Positions 7,301 through 14,921 of a DNA stretch of 32,178 bases are shown here, one piece after another (the stretch's first letter is position 1; each line of letters begins with the position of its first letter). The notes below the pieces were generated by a model that saw only the letters and a list, made by a program, of their open reading frames with translations, did not search any database and was not told the DNA's origin. The stretch is taken from positions 1-32,178 of the forward strand of contig CALXDL010000086.1 in the NCBI GenBank assembly GCA_944387055.1, given 5' to 3'. Source of the DNA: an uncultured Oscillospiraceae bacterium. Its GTDB lineage: Bacteria; Bacillota; Clostridia; Oscillospirales; Oscillospiraceae. The translations under genes were made by a program, and so were the position numbers.

Positions 7301-8539
7301 TCATTCTTCTCCACGCGCTGCAGCCTGGCCTGCCGCTCGTCCCGTGGCCCAGGCGATCTGCAGGTTGAACCCTCCGGTATAAGCATCCACATCGATGATC
7401 TCGCCCGCAAAGTATAATCCCTTTACGATCTTTGACTGCATAGTCTTCGGGTCGATCTCTGAGACTTTGATACCGCCGGAGGTCACGATGGCGTCTGTCA
7501 CCGGGCAAGGTCCGGCGATAGCGACTGGGAAATGCTTCAAAAGGTGCAGCAGGGAGTGCCGTTGTTCCCGCGTGAGATCGTGGACCTTCTGATGGGGCGG
7601 CACAGCGGATAGTTCCACCAGCACGTCGATCATCTTTTGGGGCAGGAGATCATCCAATGCGTTGCAGAGATCGTGGTTGGCATATTTCGTGAGATCCGAT
7701 AACAGCCGCTTGTCCAGCCGCTCTTCATCCAAAGCGGGCTTCAGGTCGATCTCCAACCGGTAGGACTTTTTATCGAAATGGCGCATATGTGCGGAGGCGG
7801 AGAGCACCAACGGGCCACTGACACCAAAATGCGTGAACAACAGCTCTCCAATATCTGAATAGAGCTTCTTATCGTCCTCGAAGACAGTCAGTGTCACGTT
7901 GCGCAGACTCAGGCCCTGCATCCTGGCGCATAAGTGTCCTTGCTCACGCAGCGGCACCAAAGACCCTCTGAGAGGTGTCACTGTGTGTCCGGCTTCTGCC
8001 GCCATACGATGCCCTTCCCCAGTCGATCCGGTGGCCGGATACGAAACGCCGCCCGTGGCCAGGATGACTGCCTGGGCCGGATAGCAGTCGTGTGCACCTC
8101 TCACGCCGTGGACCCTGCCTCCCGCGATATCCAGCGACATGGCCCTGTCCCGGATCAGGGCGACACGCAGGGCCTTCGCCCGGCGCTCCAATGCCGCGCT
8201 GATGTCGAACGAGCGGTCGCTCACTGGGAACACACGGTTGCCGCGTTCGGTCTTGAGCGGAACGCCCAATCCCTCAAAAAAAGCCATCGTATCTCGCCCA
8301 TCGAAGCGATAGAAAGCACTGTAAAGGAATTTTCCATTCCTCGAAACATTGGCCAGCAGCGTTGCGGCGTCCGCATTGTTCGTGACATTACAGCGCCCCT
8401 TCCCAGTGATGTTCAATTTTTTCCCGAGCCGTTCGTTCGGCTCGAGCAGCGTGACGGCTGCGCCCTGCTCTGCCGCCGTGATAGCAGCCATCATCCCTGC
8501 AGCGCCGCCGCCCAGGACTACGATCTTCTCACTCATCAT
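7301..8539 (-). CDS. NAD(P)/FAD-dependent oxidoreductase, BaiN/HI0933 family
   Basis: A 412-residue flavoprotein. The N-terminal Rossmann signature VVLGGGAAGMMAAITAAEQG binds FAD, with the acidic residue of LLEPNERLGKK further on. KLNITGKGRCNVTN is the hallmark of the HI0933/YhiN/BaiN family. ATGGVSYPATGSTGEGHRMA and the C-terminal GLYFAGEIIDVDAYTGGFNLQIAWATG complete the FAD-binding core. BaiN in Clostridium scindens acts in bile acid 7-alpha-dehydroxylation, but most members have no assigned substrate and I assign none here. A TTG at 8551 also opens the frame. I prefer the tandem ATGs at 8539/8536, with GGGAAG 6-9 bases upstream. The gene overlaps the 3' end of rpiR by about ten bases, implying coupling. 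Confidence 0.93.
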   Translation of the reverse strand: MMSEKIVVLGGGAAGMMAAITAAEQGAAVTLLEPNERLGKKLNITGKGRCNVTNNADAATLLANVSRNGKFLYSAFYRFDGRDTMAFFEGLGVPLKTERGNRVFPVSDRSFDISAALERRAKALRVALIRDRAMSLDIAGGRVHGVRGAHDCYPAQAVILATGGVSYPATGSTGEGHRMAAEAGHTVTPLRGSLVPLREQGHLCARMQGLSLRNVTLTVFEDDKKLYSDIGELLFTHFGVSGPLVLSASAHMRHFDKKSYRLEIDLKPALDEERLDKRLLSDLTKYANHDLCNALDDLLPQKMIDVLVELSAVPPHQKVHDLTREQRHSLLHLLKHFPVAIAGPCPVTDAIVTSGGIKVSEIDPKTMQSKIVKGLYFAGEIIDVDAYTGGFNLQIAWATGRAAGQAAARGEE

Positions 8540-9395
8540 CCAACTTCCCAAATACGCCGTACTGATCCCAGATGTCCTCCAACTCTTCGAAGGTCTCGGA
8601 TACGTTCTGTCCCTTTCGATAGCCGATCGCCACCAGCAGTGCGTTGATGAGGGAGAGCGGCGCCACCATCGAATCCACGAAGGAGATCATCTCGCTGGGC
8701 GCGAGCAGGGCCGCATCAGACATCTGGTACAGTGGTGAGAGCTCGTTGTCCGTGATGGCCACGATGGTGGCACCTCGGTCCTTGGCGAACTTGACCGTAT
8801 TGAGCGTCACCTTAGAATACCGCGGGAAGCTGATCGCGATCATCACATCTCCAGGCCCGATGCGGAAGAGCTGTTCGAATATCTCCCCGGCGGCGTTGGA
8901 CTGGACCAGCGTCACGTTCTCGGAGAGCAGATGCAGATAAAAATTCAAATAGCCCGCCACAAACGAAGAAGACCGCACACCAAGGATATAGAGGTGGCTA
9001 CACTCCATCAATAGGCTCACGACCTTATCGAACTCAGTGCGGTCTGCCTCGTCCACCACCATCCGCAGCTTGTCCATATCCGACTGCATGACAGCCGACA
9101 GGAGATCCTGGCCGGAAAGCCTGTCCCCTGCCTGCTGGATACGCTGGGTGGATGTGAGCCGGCTCCGGATCATCTCTTGGATGGCCCGCTGCATGCTGGG
9201 ATAGCCGTCGTATCCCAGTTCAGAGGCGAATCGTACCACCGTGGACTCGCTGACGCCCACCAATTTCCCAAGCTTACTGGCCGTCATGAAGGCCGCCTTG
9301 TCATAATTCTCTAAGATGTAGCGTGCGATCAGCTTCTGCCCTTTCGAAAAGCTGCTCATATTGCTCTCTATAGTATGTAGGATGCTCTTTGCCAC
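8529..9395 (-). CDS. MurR/RpiR family transcriptional regulator
   Basis: A 288-residue regulator with the two-domain RpiR layout. Residues 1-80 hold the HTH domain, including a MTASKLGKLVGVSESTVVRFASELGY-type helix-turn-helix (about 37-62). Residues 120-260 hold a SIS sugar-phosphate-binding domain (SHLYILGVRSSSFVAGYL; GDVMIAISFPRYSKVTL; VAITDNELSPLY). Such proteins usually sense phosphorylated sugars or amino sugars. The frame begins with GTG at 9395, with a GGGGG tract about ten bases upstream. This start gives the usual family N-terminus (xSILxxIExN). It is the first gene of an operon otherwise devoted to cmk, plsC and ispH, so its target is not obvious; autoregulation of the operon is possible. 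Confidence 0.93.
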   Translation of the reverse strand: MAKSILHTIESNMSSFSKGQKLIARYILENYDKAAFMTASKLGKLVGVSESTVVRFASELGYDGYPSMQRAIQEMIRSRLTSTQRIQQAGDRLSGQDLLSAVMQSDMDKLRMVVDEADRTEFDKVVSLLMECSHLYILGVRSSSFVAGYLNFYLHLLSENVTLVQSNAAGEIFEQLFRIGPGDVMIAISFPRYSKVTLNTVKFAKDRGATIVAITDNELSPLYQMSDAALLAPSEMISFVDSMVAPLSLINALLVAIGYRKGQNVSETFEELEDIWDQYGVFGKLDDE

Positions 9396-9466
9396 GGCTG
9401 GTCCCCCGTCTCCCTAAGCTCGATCTGTCGATAAGAGCGCACATCTGTGCAGTCGTTTCCTGCGGT

Positions 9467-9494
9467 ATTGTACCACAGATCCCATGGAATTCAA
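9467..9494 (-). promoter_or_regulatory. SigA-type promoter of the rpiR-flavoprotein-cmk-plsC-ispH operon
   Basis: The minus strand carries TTGAAT (9489-9494), a 16-base spacer and TACAAT (9467-9472), with TGG immediately before the -10 as an extended -10 element. It is about 75 bases upstream of the rpiR start. Confidence 0.7.
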
Positions 9495-9525
9495 ACCCGT
9501 TTTGCAGGGAATTTACAGGAACTTG

Positions 9526-9551
9526 CAAAAAGGCCGGCAGAGTGCCGACCT
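9526..9551 (-). terminator. Terminator after rluB
   Basis: A 9-bp stem (AGGTCGGCA with TGCCGGCCT, 9531-9539 and 9543-9551) with a CTC loop is followed on the minus strand by TTTTT. It ends the M50 protease-scpAB-dacF-rluB transcription unit. Confidence 0.82.
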
Positions 9552-9570
9552 CAGACATATCTCCCCTCGA

Positions 9571-10290
9571 TCAGCGGCTGGCGCAGTCATCCTGCAGCGC
9601 AGCCACCTCTTCTGCCGTCAAATAACGCCATCGCCCCACTGGAAGATCTCCAAGCTCCAGCGTGTGCTCTCCAACGCGCCGCAGCCGCTTCACCTTCAGA
9701 TCACAGCGGGCACACATCCGGCGGATCTGGCGATTCTTCCCTTCGTGGATGACGATCTCCAGTCCAGCCGTCCGCTCGCCCTGCCACAGACAGCGGACCT
9801 TCGCCGGGCAGATCGGTTCTCCCTGCAGGTCTCGGATGGCGGCCAGCCGTTCTGCTGCCCCCTCCACAGGACCAGCGACATCCACTCGGTACCGCTTCGA
9901 CACCTCGTGGCTGGGATGGAGCAAGCGCTGTGTCAGCGTACCGTCATTGGTCATCAGCAGCAATCCTTCAGAGTCCAGGTCCAGCCGGCCCACCGGATAT
10001 ACGCGCGTGCCGCAGTCTGCCACCAATTCCGCTACGGTCCGGCGGCCCTGCTCGTCGCTGAGCGTCGTGACATATCCCCTGGGTTTGTTCAACATCAGAT
10101 ATACACAGGCTGGCCGGGCAGAAAGCGGACGCCCATCCACTCGGATATCGTTCCGCTCAGGGTCTGCCCGCATCCCCAGTTCCGCAGGACGGCCATCCAC
10201 CGTCACTCTGCCCGCTTCGATATACTTCTCCGCTGCCCTGCGGGAACAGACCCCCGCAGCAGACAGCAGTTTTTGCAGTCGTTCTTCCAT
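9571..10290 (-). CDS. rluB: 23S rRNA pseudouridine synthase, RluB/RsuA family
   Basis: A 239-residue protein with an N-terminal S4 RNA-binding domain (MEERLQKLLSAAGVCSRRAA to about residue 50), followed by the pseudouridine synthase domain. The catalytic motif GRLDLDSEGLLL at 101-112 holds the active-site Asp104. LNKPRGYVTT at about 67-76 and the C-terminal HEGKNRQIRRMC are family signatures. RluB isomerises a uridine in helix 80 of 23S rRNA near the peptidyl transferase centre. RluB, RluE, RluF and RsuA are hard to tell apart, but a Gram-positive gene next to scpAB and dacF is normally RluB. It is 26 bases downstream of the dacF-type gene and is the last gene of the operon. Confidence 0.9.
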   Translation of the reverse strand: MEERLQKLLSAAGVCSRRAAEKYIEAGRVTVDGRPAELGMRADPERNDIRVDGRPLSARPACVYLMLNKPRGYVTTLSDEQGRRTVAELVADCGTRVYPVGRLDLDSEGLLLMTNDGTLTQRLLHPSHEVSKRYRVDVAGPVEGAAERLAAIRDLQGEPICPAKVRCLWQGERTAGLEIVIHEGKNRQIRRMCARCDLKVKRLRRVGEHTLELGDLPVGRWRYLTAEEVAALQDDCASR

Positions 10291-10316
10291 CTCTATCTCT
10301 TTCTATCTCTCGTTCC

Positions 10317-11417
10317 TCATCCAGGCAGGCCCTGCTTCAAAAGGCTCACCGCCGGTTCCGGACGAGCCAACACGCTCCGTCCACACAGTAAGTCCACCCG
10401 TCCGACCTCTTTCCCGTCCACGGTGAACACAGCGGTGCCCACTTTCTCTCCAGCTGATAAAGGCGCCATCAGCGTCCCATCCAACTCTACGGAAGTCTGC
10501 AAGCTCTCGTCCGCTGACAAAGGCCAGGCGAAGCTGTCCGCCGCCACCAGGGGGACAGCCTGCACCAGGCCGCCCGTGACCGGCGACTCTTGGACGGTCT
10601 GGCCCAGCGTCGCCGCCCGCTCCGCAGGATATGTGGAGAAGCCATAGTCGAACAGCGCTTGATGATCGGCCCAATCGTTCCCGTCCTGGAGCGTCACTGC
10701 CACCAGTCGCTGCCCATCCCGCTCCACACAGCTCACCAGCGTCCGGCCCGCCGCCATGGTATATCCGGTCTTGAGTCCGATGCATCCATCCACGTAGCGC
10801 AGCAGCTTGTTGTGGTTCGTCATGGTCCGCCCTTCGATGGTGATCGTGCGAGTGGAAGCGATCCGTACCAGCGTCTCATCCTCTACCGCCGCACAGGCCA
10901 GACGGGCCATGTCACGGGCAGTGGAGTAGTGATGCGCATCATCTAGTCCATTGGGGTTCGCGAAGGAAGAACTGCTCATGCCCAGTGCCTTCGCTTTCGC
11001 ATTCATCAACGCTACGAACCCTGTTTGGCTCCCCCCCACTGCCTCGGCGATCGCCACCGCAGCATCGTTCCCGGAGCACAGCAGCAGCCCATAGAGCAGC
11101 GTCTCCAGCGTCAGGGTCTCGCCCTCCTTCAGGTACATGGAGGACCCCTCGGTGCCTGCCGCCTCTCCACTGACCTCCACCACATCGGAGAGGTCTCCTT
11201 CTTCGATGGCCACTAGCGCCGTCAGGATCTTAGTGGTGCTGGCGATCAGCATCCGTGCGTCAGCATTCTGTTCATACAGCACCCGTCCGCTGTCCACATC
11301 CACCAAAATAGCGGAAGACGCGGAAGTACTCACAGCCATAGTCTGACAAGGAAAAATAGTAGACAGCAATAATAGTACCAAGAAGGAAATGGAGCACATT
11401 CGGACACGCTCAGACAA
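10317..11417 (-). CDS. dacF: D-alanyl-D-alanine carboxypeptidase (penicillin-binding protein, DacF/PBP5 type)
   Basis: A 366-residue S11 peptidase that trims the terminal D-Ala from peptidoglycan stem peptides outside the membrane. The signal peptide covers about residues 1-29 (SISFLVLLLLSTIFPCQTMA core). The catalytic triad motifs are intact: SxxK as Ser60-TTK63, SGN at 115-117 and KTG at 216-218. A beta-rich C-terminal domain follows. The frame starts with TTG at 11417, with an AGGTG ribosome-binding site about nine bases upstream. An ATG at codon 7 lacks a good site. In Bacillus the paralogues next to scpAB or the spo genes act on the spore cortex (dacB, dacF). The adjacent ytfJ suggests a sporulation link, but the exact paralogue is uncertain. 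Confidence 0.92.
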   Translation of the reverse strand: MSERVRMCSISFLVLLLLSTIFPCQTMAVSTSASSAILVDVDSGRVLYEQNADARMLIASTTKILTALVAIEEGDLSDVVEVSGEAAGTEGSSMYLKEGETLTLETLLYGLLLCSGNDAAVAIAEAVGGSQTGFVALMNAKAKALGMSSSSFANPNGLDDAHHYSTARDMARLACAAVEDETLVRIASTRTITIEGRTMTNHNKLLRYVDGCIGLKTGYTMAAGRTLVSCVERDGQRLVAVTLQDGNDWADHQALFDYGFSTYPAERAATLGQTVQESPVTGGLVQAVPLVAADSFAWPLSADESLQTSVELDGTLMAPLSAGEKVGTAVFTVDGKEVGRVDLLCGRSVLARPEPAVSLLKQGLPG

Positions 11418-11461
11418 CTGCCATCACCTCTCAAGATCGTGATGATGGTAGTATACCCGCA

Positions 11462-11878
11462 TCAGCAAGGCTCTTTATCTTGTTTCTTGTCGAAATATTT
11501 TTCCACTTTGTCCATGAGATCCGGCACCATCTCGACCACCCGATCTACAGTGGATACCGGCGGGACAGCCACTGGCAGCACACGCGCAGAACCATCCCGG
11601 ATGACTAGGAACGCCACGGGATCGATCTTCACACCAGCTGCGCCGCCGCCGCCGAAATTCTCCTTGGGAGACGTCTTGCCGTAGTCTCCGCCGCCGCTCC
11701 CAAATCCAAAACTGACTTTGGAGATTGGGATCAGGGTCACCCCATCAGGCGTGGTGATGGGCTGTCCGACGATGGTGTTGGTATCCACCATCTCGCGGAT
11801 CTTCTCCATAGTGGAGCGCATCAGATCGTTCAGTGGGCTTTTTTTCTCGGTATGATCGTTCATGGGGCCTGTGTTCAT
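11462..11878 (-). CDS. ytfJ: YtfJ/GerW family spore protein
   Basis: A 138-residue protein of the GerW/YtfJ family, which in Bacillus subtilis is needed for proper spore germination. The conserved central block starts at IREMVDTNTIVGQPI and is followed by IPISKVSFGFGSGGGDYG, a glycine-rich FGGGGAAGVKIDPVAFLVI segment and a C-terminal amphipathic helix (VEMVPDLMDKVEKYF). An AAAGGA site nine bases before the ATG at 11878 supports that start over the in-frame ATG five codons later. It lies between DUF2953 and dacF; DUF2953 and YtfJ are also neighbours in Bacillus (ytfI-ytfJ). Confidence 0.93.
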   Translation of the reverse strand: MNTGPMNDHTEKKSPLNDLMRSTMEKIREMVDTNTIVGQPITTPDGVTLIPISKVSFGFGSGGGDYGKTSPKENFGGGGAAGVKIDPVAFLVIRDGSARVLPVAVPPVSTVDRVVEMVPDLMDKVEKYFDKKQDKEPC

Positions 11879-11893
11879 AGTGTCCGTCCTTTC

Positions 11894-12568
11894 TTATGCC
11901 GCTGGTGTCGTTTCCGATGATGTTTCAGCCGCCCGTCGGGCGGCACCATGCTGTCGATGCCGTTTGCGAGATCGCAGGATCCACTGCAGGGCAGGGATCC
12001 CCATACAAGTCCCTATCAGGATGAGCGTCCCGATACGGATGGAGATGGCAGCTTCTCCTTCTGCCCTCGTTTGGCTGGTATCGAAATCGAGGCCGATGTG
12101 GATATGAGGATCCGGGATGCGGAGCATCTGCTCCAGCACCGGCATCACAGTCCAGACTCCTGCATGGAGGCATCCGTACAGCTCTGCGGCCTCCGCAGGC
12201 TCTGCGCCTCCGCCCAGCGTCAGCGAAAGAGTCATCGGATCGATCCGGATGCCGCGGCGCGTCCTCTCCAGTGCCCGCTTACAGGCGGGCATCAGCGTAT
12301 GGTAAGCATCCTTGAGGTCAGCGGCCGATAGCCGTATGCTGCTCTTCAGGACCTTCTCTGATTCCCTTTCCGGTTTCTTTGGCTCTTTCGGAAGTTCCTG
12401 CCGGTCTCGTTCTCCCCGCCCGGGCGCCAATTGGATCCGGCACGGCCCGATTGTCAGAACAGCGACAGCGCCCATCGGTCCGAACTTGACGTGCAGGCCC
12501 AGCCGCATCCAGCACAGCAAGACGAACAGCACTATCAGGATGCCCAAGATCAGCAAAAACCAGCGCAA
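11894..12568 (-). CDS. DUF2953 domain-containing membrane protein (YtfI-like)
   Basis: A 224-residue protein with an N-terminal membrane helix (FLLILGILIVLFVLLCW), a charged linker rich in Lys, Glu and Pro (residues 55-75), a DUF2953 domain and a second hydrophobic segment (IGTLILIGTCMGIPALQWIL). The tail is Arg/Ala-rich. The start appears to be TTG at 12568, with AGGAGGG about 11 bases upstream. DUF2953 has no firm function. Its neighbour is ytfJ, the same arrangement as ytfI-ytfJ in Bacillus, so a role in sporulation is plausible but inferred. Confidence 0.85.
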   Translation of the reverse strand: MRWFLLILGILIVLFVLLCWMRLGLHVKFGPMGAVAVLTIGPCRIQLAPGRGERDRQELPKEPKKPERESEKVLKSSIRLSAADLKDAYHTLMPACKRALERTRRGIRIDPMTLSLTLGGGAEPAEAAELYGCLHAGVWTVMPVLEQMLRIPDPHIHIGLDFDTSQTRAEGEAAISIRIGTLILIGTCMGIPALQWILRSRKRHRQHGAARRAAETSSETTPAA

Positions 12569-12606
12569 TGCTGCTCACTCCCTCCTGACGGAACGTTTTT
12601 CCTGCA

Positions 12607-13239
12607 TCATGTCTCTTCCAGACCAGGGAAGGCAGCTGTCTCCGGCGTATCTGCGCCAACGATCTCTGCGCCTTCTGCCGGGTCCACGATCTCCCCGCTC
12701 TCGTTCAGACGCATCTGACCTTCTCCGCCAAGGTCCGGCATCTCCGGCAGGTCCTCCAAACTCGAGAGGTGGAACGCCCGCAGGAACTGTTTCGTAGTGC
12801 GGTACAAATGAGGCCGCCCAGGTACTTGGAGCCGCCCGCATTCCTCGATGAGCTTGCGCTCCAGCAAGAGGCCGATGGTATACGCGCTGTCCACGCCACG
12901 GATCTGGTCCACATAAGCGCGCGTAGTGGGCTGATAATACGCGATGATCGTGAGGACTTCCAGAGCGGGCTGACTGAGCTTCGCCGGCTTTCGGATCTCG
13001 AACGCCTTGCGGACAGCTTCCGCGTGATCAGATGCGGAGCAAAGCTGCCAGCTGTCCTCCATACGCAGCAGCCGGATCCCACGGCGTTCGTAAGCATAGT
13101 AGTCCATAAGCGTTTGCAGCACCTGTTCCGCCGTAGCGCTGTCCAGCTCCAGGGCCGCGCAGATCCGCTCTGTTCGTACTGGCTCACCAGAAGCGAACAG
13201 GATCGCCTCCACAGCGGCCTCGATCTCTTTCATCTCCAT
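12607..13239 (-). CDS. scpB: Segregation and condensation protein B
   Basis: A 210-residue ScpB, the kite subunit of the SMC-ScpAB condensin complex that compacts and segregates the chromosome. The protein has two winged-helix regions. The N-terminal VEAILFASGEPV is characteristic, as are LSQPALEVLTIIAYYQPTTR and the IRGVDSAYTIGLLLERKLI segment. YRTTKQFLRAFHLSSLEDLP near residue 160 is the conserved end of the second winged helix. An AGAGGA site ten bases ahead of the ATG at 13239 supports this start. The gene lies 16 bases after scpA and is co-transcribed with it. Confidence 0.97.
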   Translation of the reverse strand: MEMKEIEAAVEAILFASGEPVRTERICAALELDSATAEQVLQTLMDYYAYERRGIRLLRMEDSWQLCSASDHAEAVRKAFEIRKPAKLSQPALEVLTIIAYYQPTTRAYVDQIRGVDSAYTIGLLLERKLIEECGRLQVPGRPHLYRTTKQFLRAFHLSSLEDLPEMPDLGGEGQMRLNESGEIVDPAEGAEIVGADTPETAAFPGLEET

Positions 13240-13255
13240 GGTTCGGCATCCTCTC

Positions 13256-14038
13256 TCACAGTGTCAGGTCTTCCGGAAGTTCTCGCTCCTGCCGGATCGT
13301 GCAATCCGTCTCTGAGCCGGCCAGATGGATCACACAGGCCCGGCACAGCTCCAAGACCGCCAAAAATGTCGCCACGATCTCACTGCGGCTCCGATCGTTC
13401 CGGAACAGCAGCCGGAAGCGCGTGATGCCGTGGAGCTTGAGCTGCTGGAGGATCTCCCGAGCCTTGCGCTCCACTGGATAAGGTTCATGTTGGACGATAT
13501 CCTGGAAAGCAGACCGAGGCGGCGGCAGCGACCGCTCTGCCCGGGCTTGGATCTCTGCCATAGCAAGGATCAGATCACCAGGTTCCTGAGAATATTCGTA
13601 GATCTTCCCGCGCTCCATAGGCTCCGGGCCTCGGGTGATGATGTTACGTCCAAACTCACCTAAAGGAGCCAAACGTCCTGCCAGTTCTTTCACCAGGACA
13701 TATTGTTCGTTCCGGCGGCGTTCCTCCAAAGAGTGGATGAGGGCATCCATCTCGCTCTGGGCTTCCGCATCCTCCAGAGAGAGGAGCATCCGGGTCTTGA
13801 TGTATACCAGGTGAGATGCCATGGTGACGAATTCGCTGGCCACCTCCAGATCCATCTGCTGCCGCCTAGCGAGCCACTCCACATATTGATCACAGATCAG
13901 AGAGATAGAGATATCCTGTATCTCCATCTTGTTCTTCCCCAGCAGGAATAAGATGAGGTCCAGCGGTCCCTCAAAATCCTGCATCTCCTCCGAACGGGAT
14001 CGAACGACTTTTTCTAATTTGAATACAGGGTTCTCCAA
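13256..14038 (-). CDS. scpA: Segregation and condensation protein A
   Basis: A 260-residue kleisin subunit of SMC-ScpAB. The segment FEGPLDLILFLLGKNKMEIQDISI is the family signature at about residues 23-46, followed by ASEFVTMASHLVYIKTRMLL. The C-terminal winged helix (about 185-255), which contacts the SMC head, includes RSRSEIVATFLAVLELCR. The likely start is TTG at 14038 with GAGGTGG six bases upstream. It is preceded by the M50 protease gene by 24 bases and followed by scpB. Confidence 0.97.
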   Translation of the reverse strand: MENPVFKLEKVVRSRSEEMQDFEGPLDLILFLLGKNKMEIQDISISLICDQYVEWLARRQQMDLEVASEFVTMASHLVYIKTRMLLSLEDAEAQSEMDALIHSLEERRRNEQYVLVKELAGRLAPLGEFGRNIITRGPEPMERGKIYEYSQEPGDLILAMAEIQARAERSLPPPRSAFQDIVQHEPYPVERKAREILQQLKLHGITRFRLLFRNDRSRSEIVATFLAVLELCRACVIHLAGSETDCTIRQERELPEDLTL

Positions 14039-14062
14039 ATGTCCACCTCGATAGATGATCGT

Positions 14063-14728
14063 TCAAAACGGCACAGCCAGTATCCGGCACAGCCCACCAT
14101 AGACGCCATCGATGGCGGCGTCGATGATCCCGCTGCCGATCCCTGCAAACGATAGGAAGAGCAACAGCGCCAGACCGTACCGCTCATAGCGCATGAGCTT
14201 CCAATAGATACGGTCCGGCAGCAACACTGCCAGGACCTTCGAGCCGTCCAGTGGCGGGATCGGGATCAGATTGAACACGCCCAGGCCGATAGAAAGCACG
14301 GCCGTATACTGGAAAAACAAAAACGTCCAGTTCCATGCCATGCTCCATGGCGCATAAAGCCATATTACTTTACAGGTCAATAATGCCAGAGCAGATAACA
14401 GGATATTGGAGACTGGTCCCGCCAGAGCAGTCAATGCCATCCCCTGTTTTGGTTTGCGGAAATACCGCATATCCACGGGGACTGGCTTGGCCCAGCCGAA
14501 ACCAGCCACGAACATCAGGAGGAGACCGAACCAATCGATGTGGCGCAGCGGATTCAAGCTGAGACGGTGCATCGACTTGGCTGTCGGATCTCCGAGTGCC
14601 AAGGCCGCCAAGCCATGGCAGGTCTCGTGGACCGTCAGACACAAGAAGATCGCCACCACCTGGAGCAGCGCCGCGCCAAGGGATAGGATATCCATTTGGT
14701 GGATGAGGTTTTCCAAATAATACAGCAT
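14063..14728 (-). CDS. Site-2 protease family (M50) intramembrane metalloprotease
   Basis: A 221-residue polytopic membrane protein of the short M50B family. The zinc motif HETCH is at residues 34-38, inside the first hydrophobic helix. The third ligand lies in NLIPIPPLDGSKVL, a variant of the NPxPxxxLDG motif. Five or six membrane segments are visible. Family members cut substrates in the membrane, such as anti-sigma factors, but this compact subfamily has no known substrate. It is the first gene of the scpAB operon, as in many Firmicutes (ypuF-like position). The ATG at 14728 follows GGGAG. Confidence 0.93.
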   Translation of the reverse strand: MLYYLENLIHQMDILSLGAALLQVVAIFLCLTVHETCHGLAALALGDPTAKSMHRLSLNPLRHIDWFGLLLMFVAGFGWAKPVPVDMRYFRKPKQGMALTALAGPVSNILLSALALLTCKVIWLYAPWSMAWNWTFLFFQYTAVLSIGLGVFNLIPIPPLDGSKVLAVLLPDRIYWKLMRYERYGLALLLFLSFAGIGSGIIDAAIDGVYGGLCRILAVPF

Positions 14729-14765
14729 GGCTTGCTCCCAACATCTTAGCCCAAAATATAGGAGT

Positions 14766-14794
14766 ATTATACCAGCTCACGCTACCGAATACAA
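14766..14794 (-). promoter_or_regulatory. SigA-type promoter of the M50-scpAB-ytfJ-dacF-rluB operon
   Basis: The minus strand carries TTGTAT (14789-14794), a 17-base spacer and a perfect TATAAT (14766-14771), about 35 bases ahead of the M50 gene. No further internal promoter was seen before the terminator at 9526. Confidence 0.82.
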
Positions 14795-14921
14795 GGAATC
14801 TCCTCTAAAAATCAAGTTTAACTGCGGCAGAGAGTGGGTGCGCGAGATCTTCCATGCTCCTTCGTCACATCTGGATGTGAGTCCCCGGGCCAGCAGACCC
14901 AAATGCGCGGCTGATCCAGCT

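Noticed and set aside
9484-10647. A 387-codon open frame on plus over rluB and dacF
   Set aside because: Antisense to both genes and spans the terminator and intergenic gap; no domain seen.
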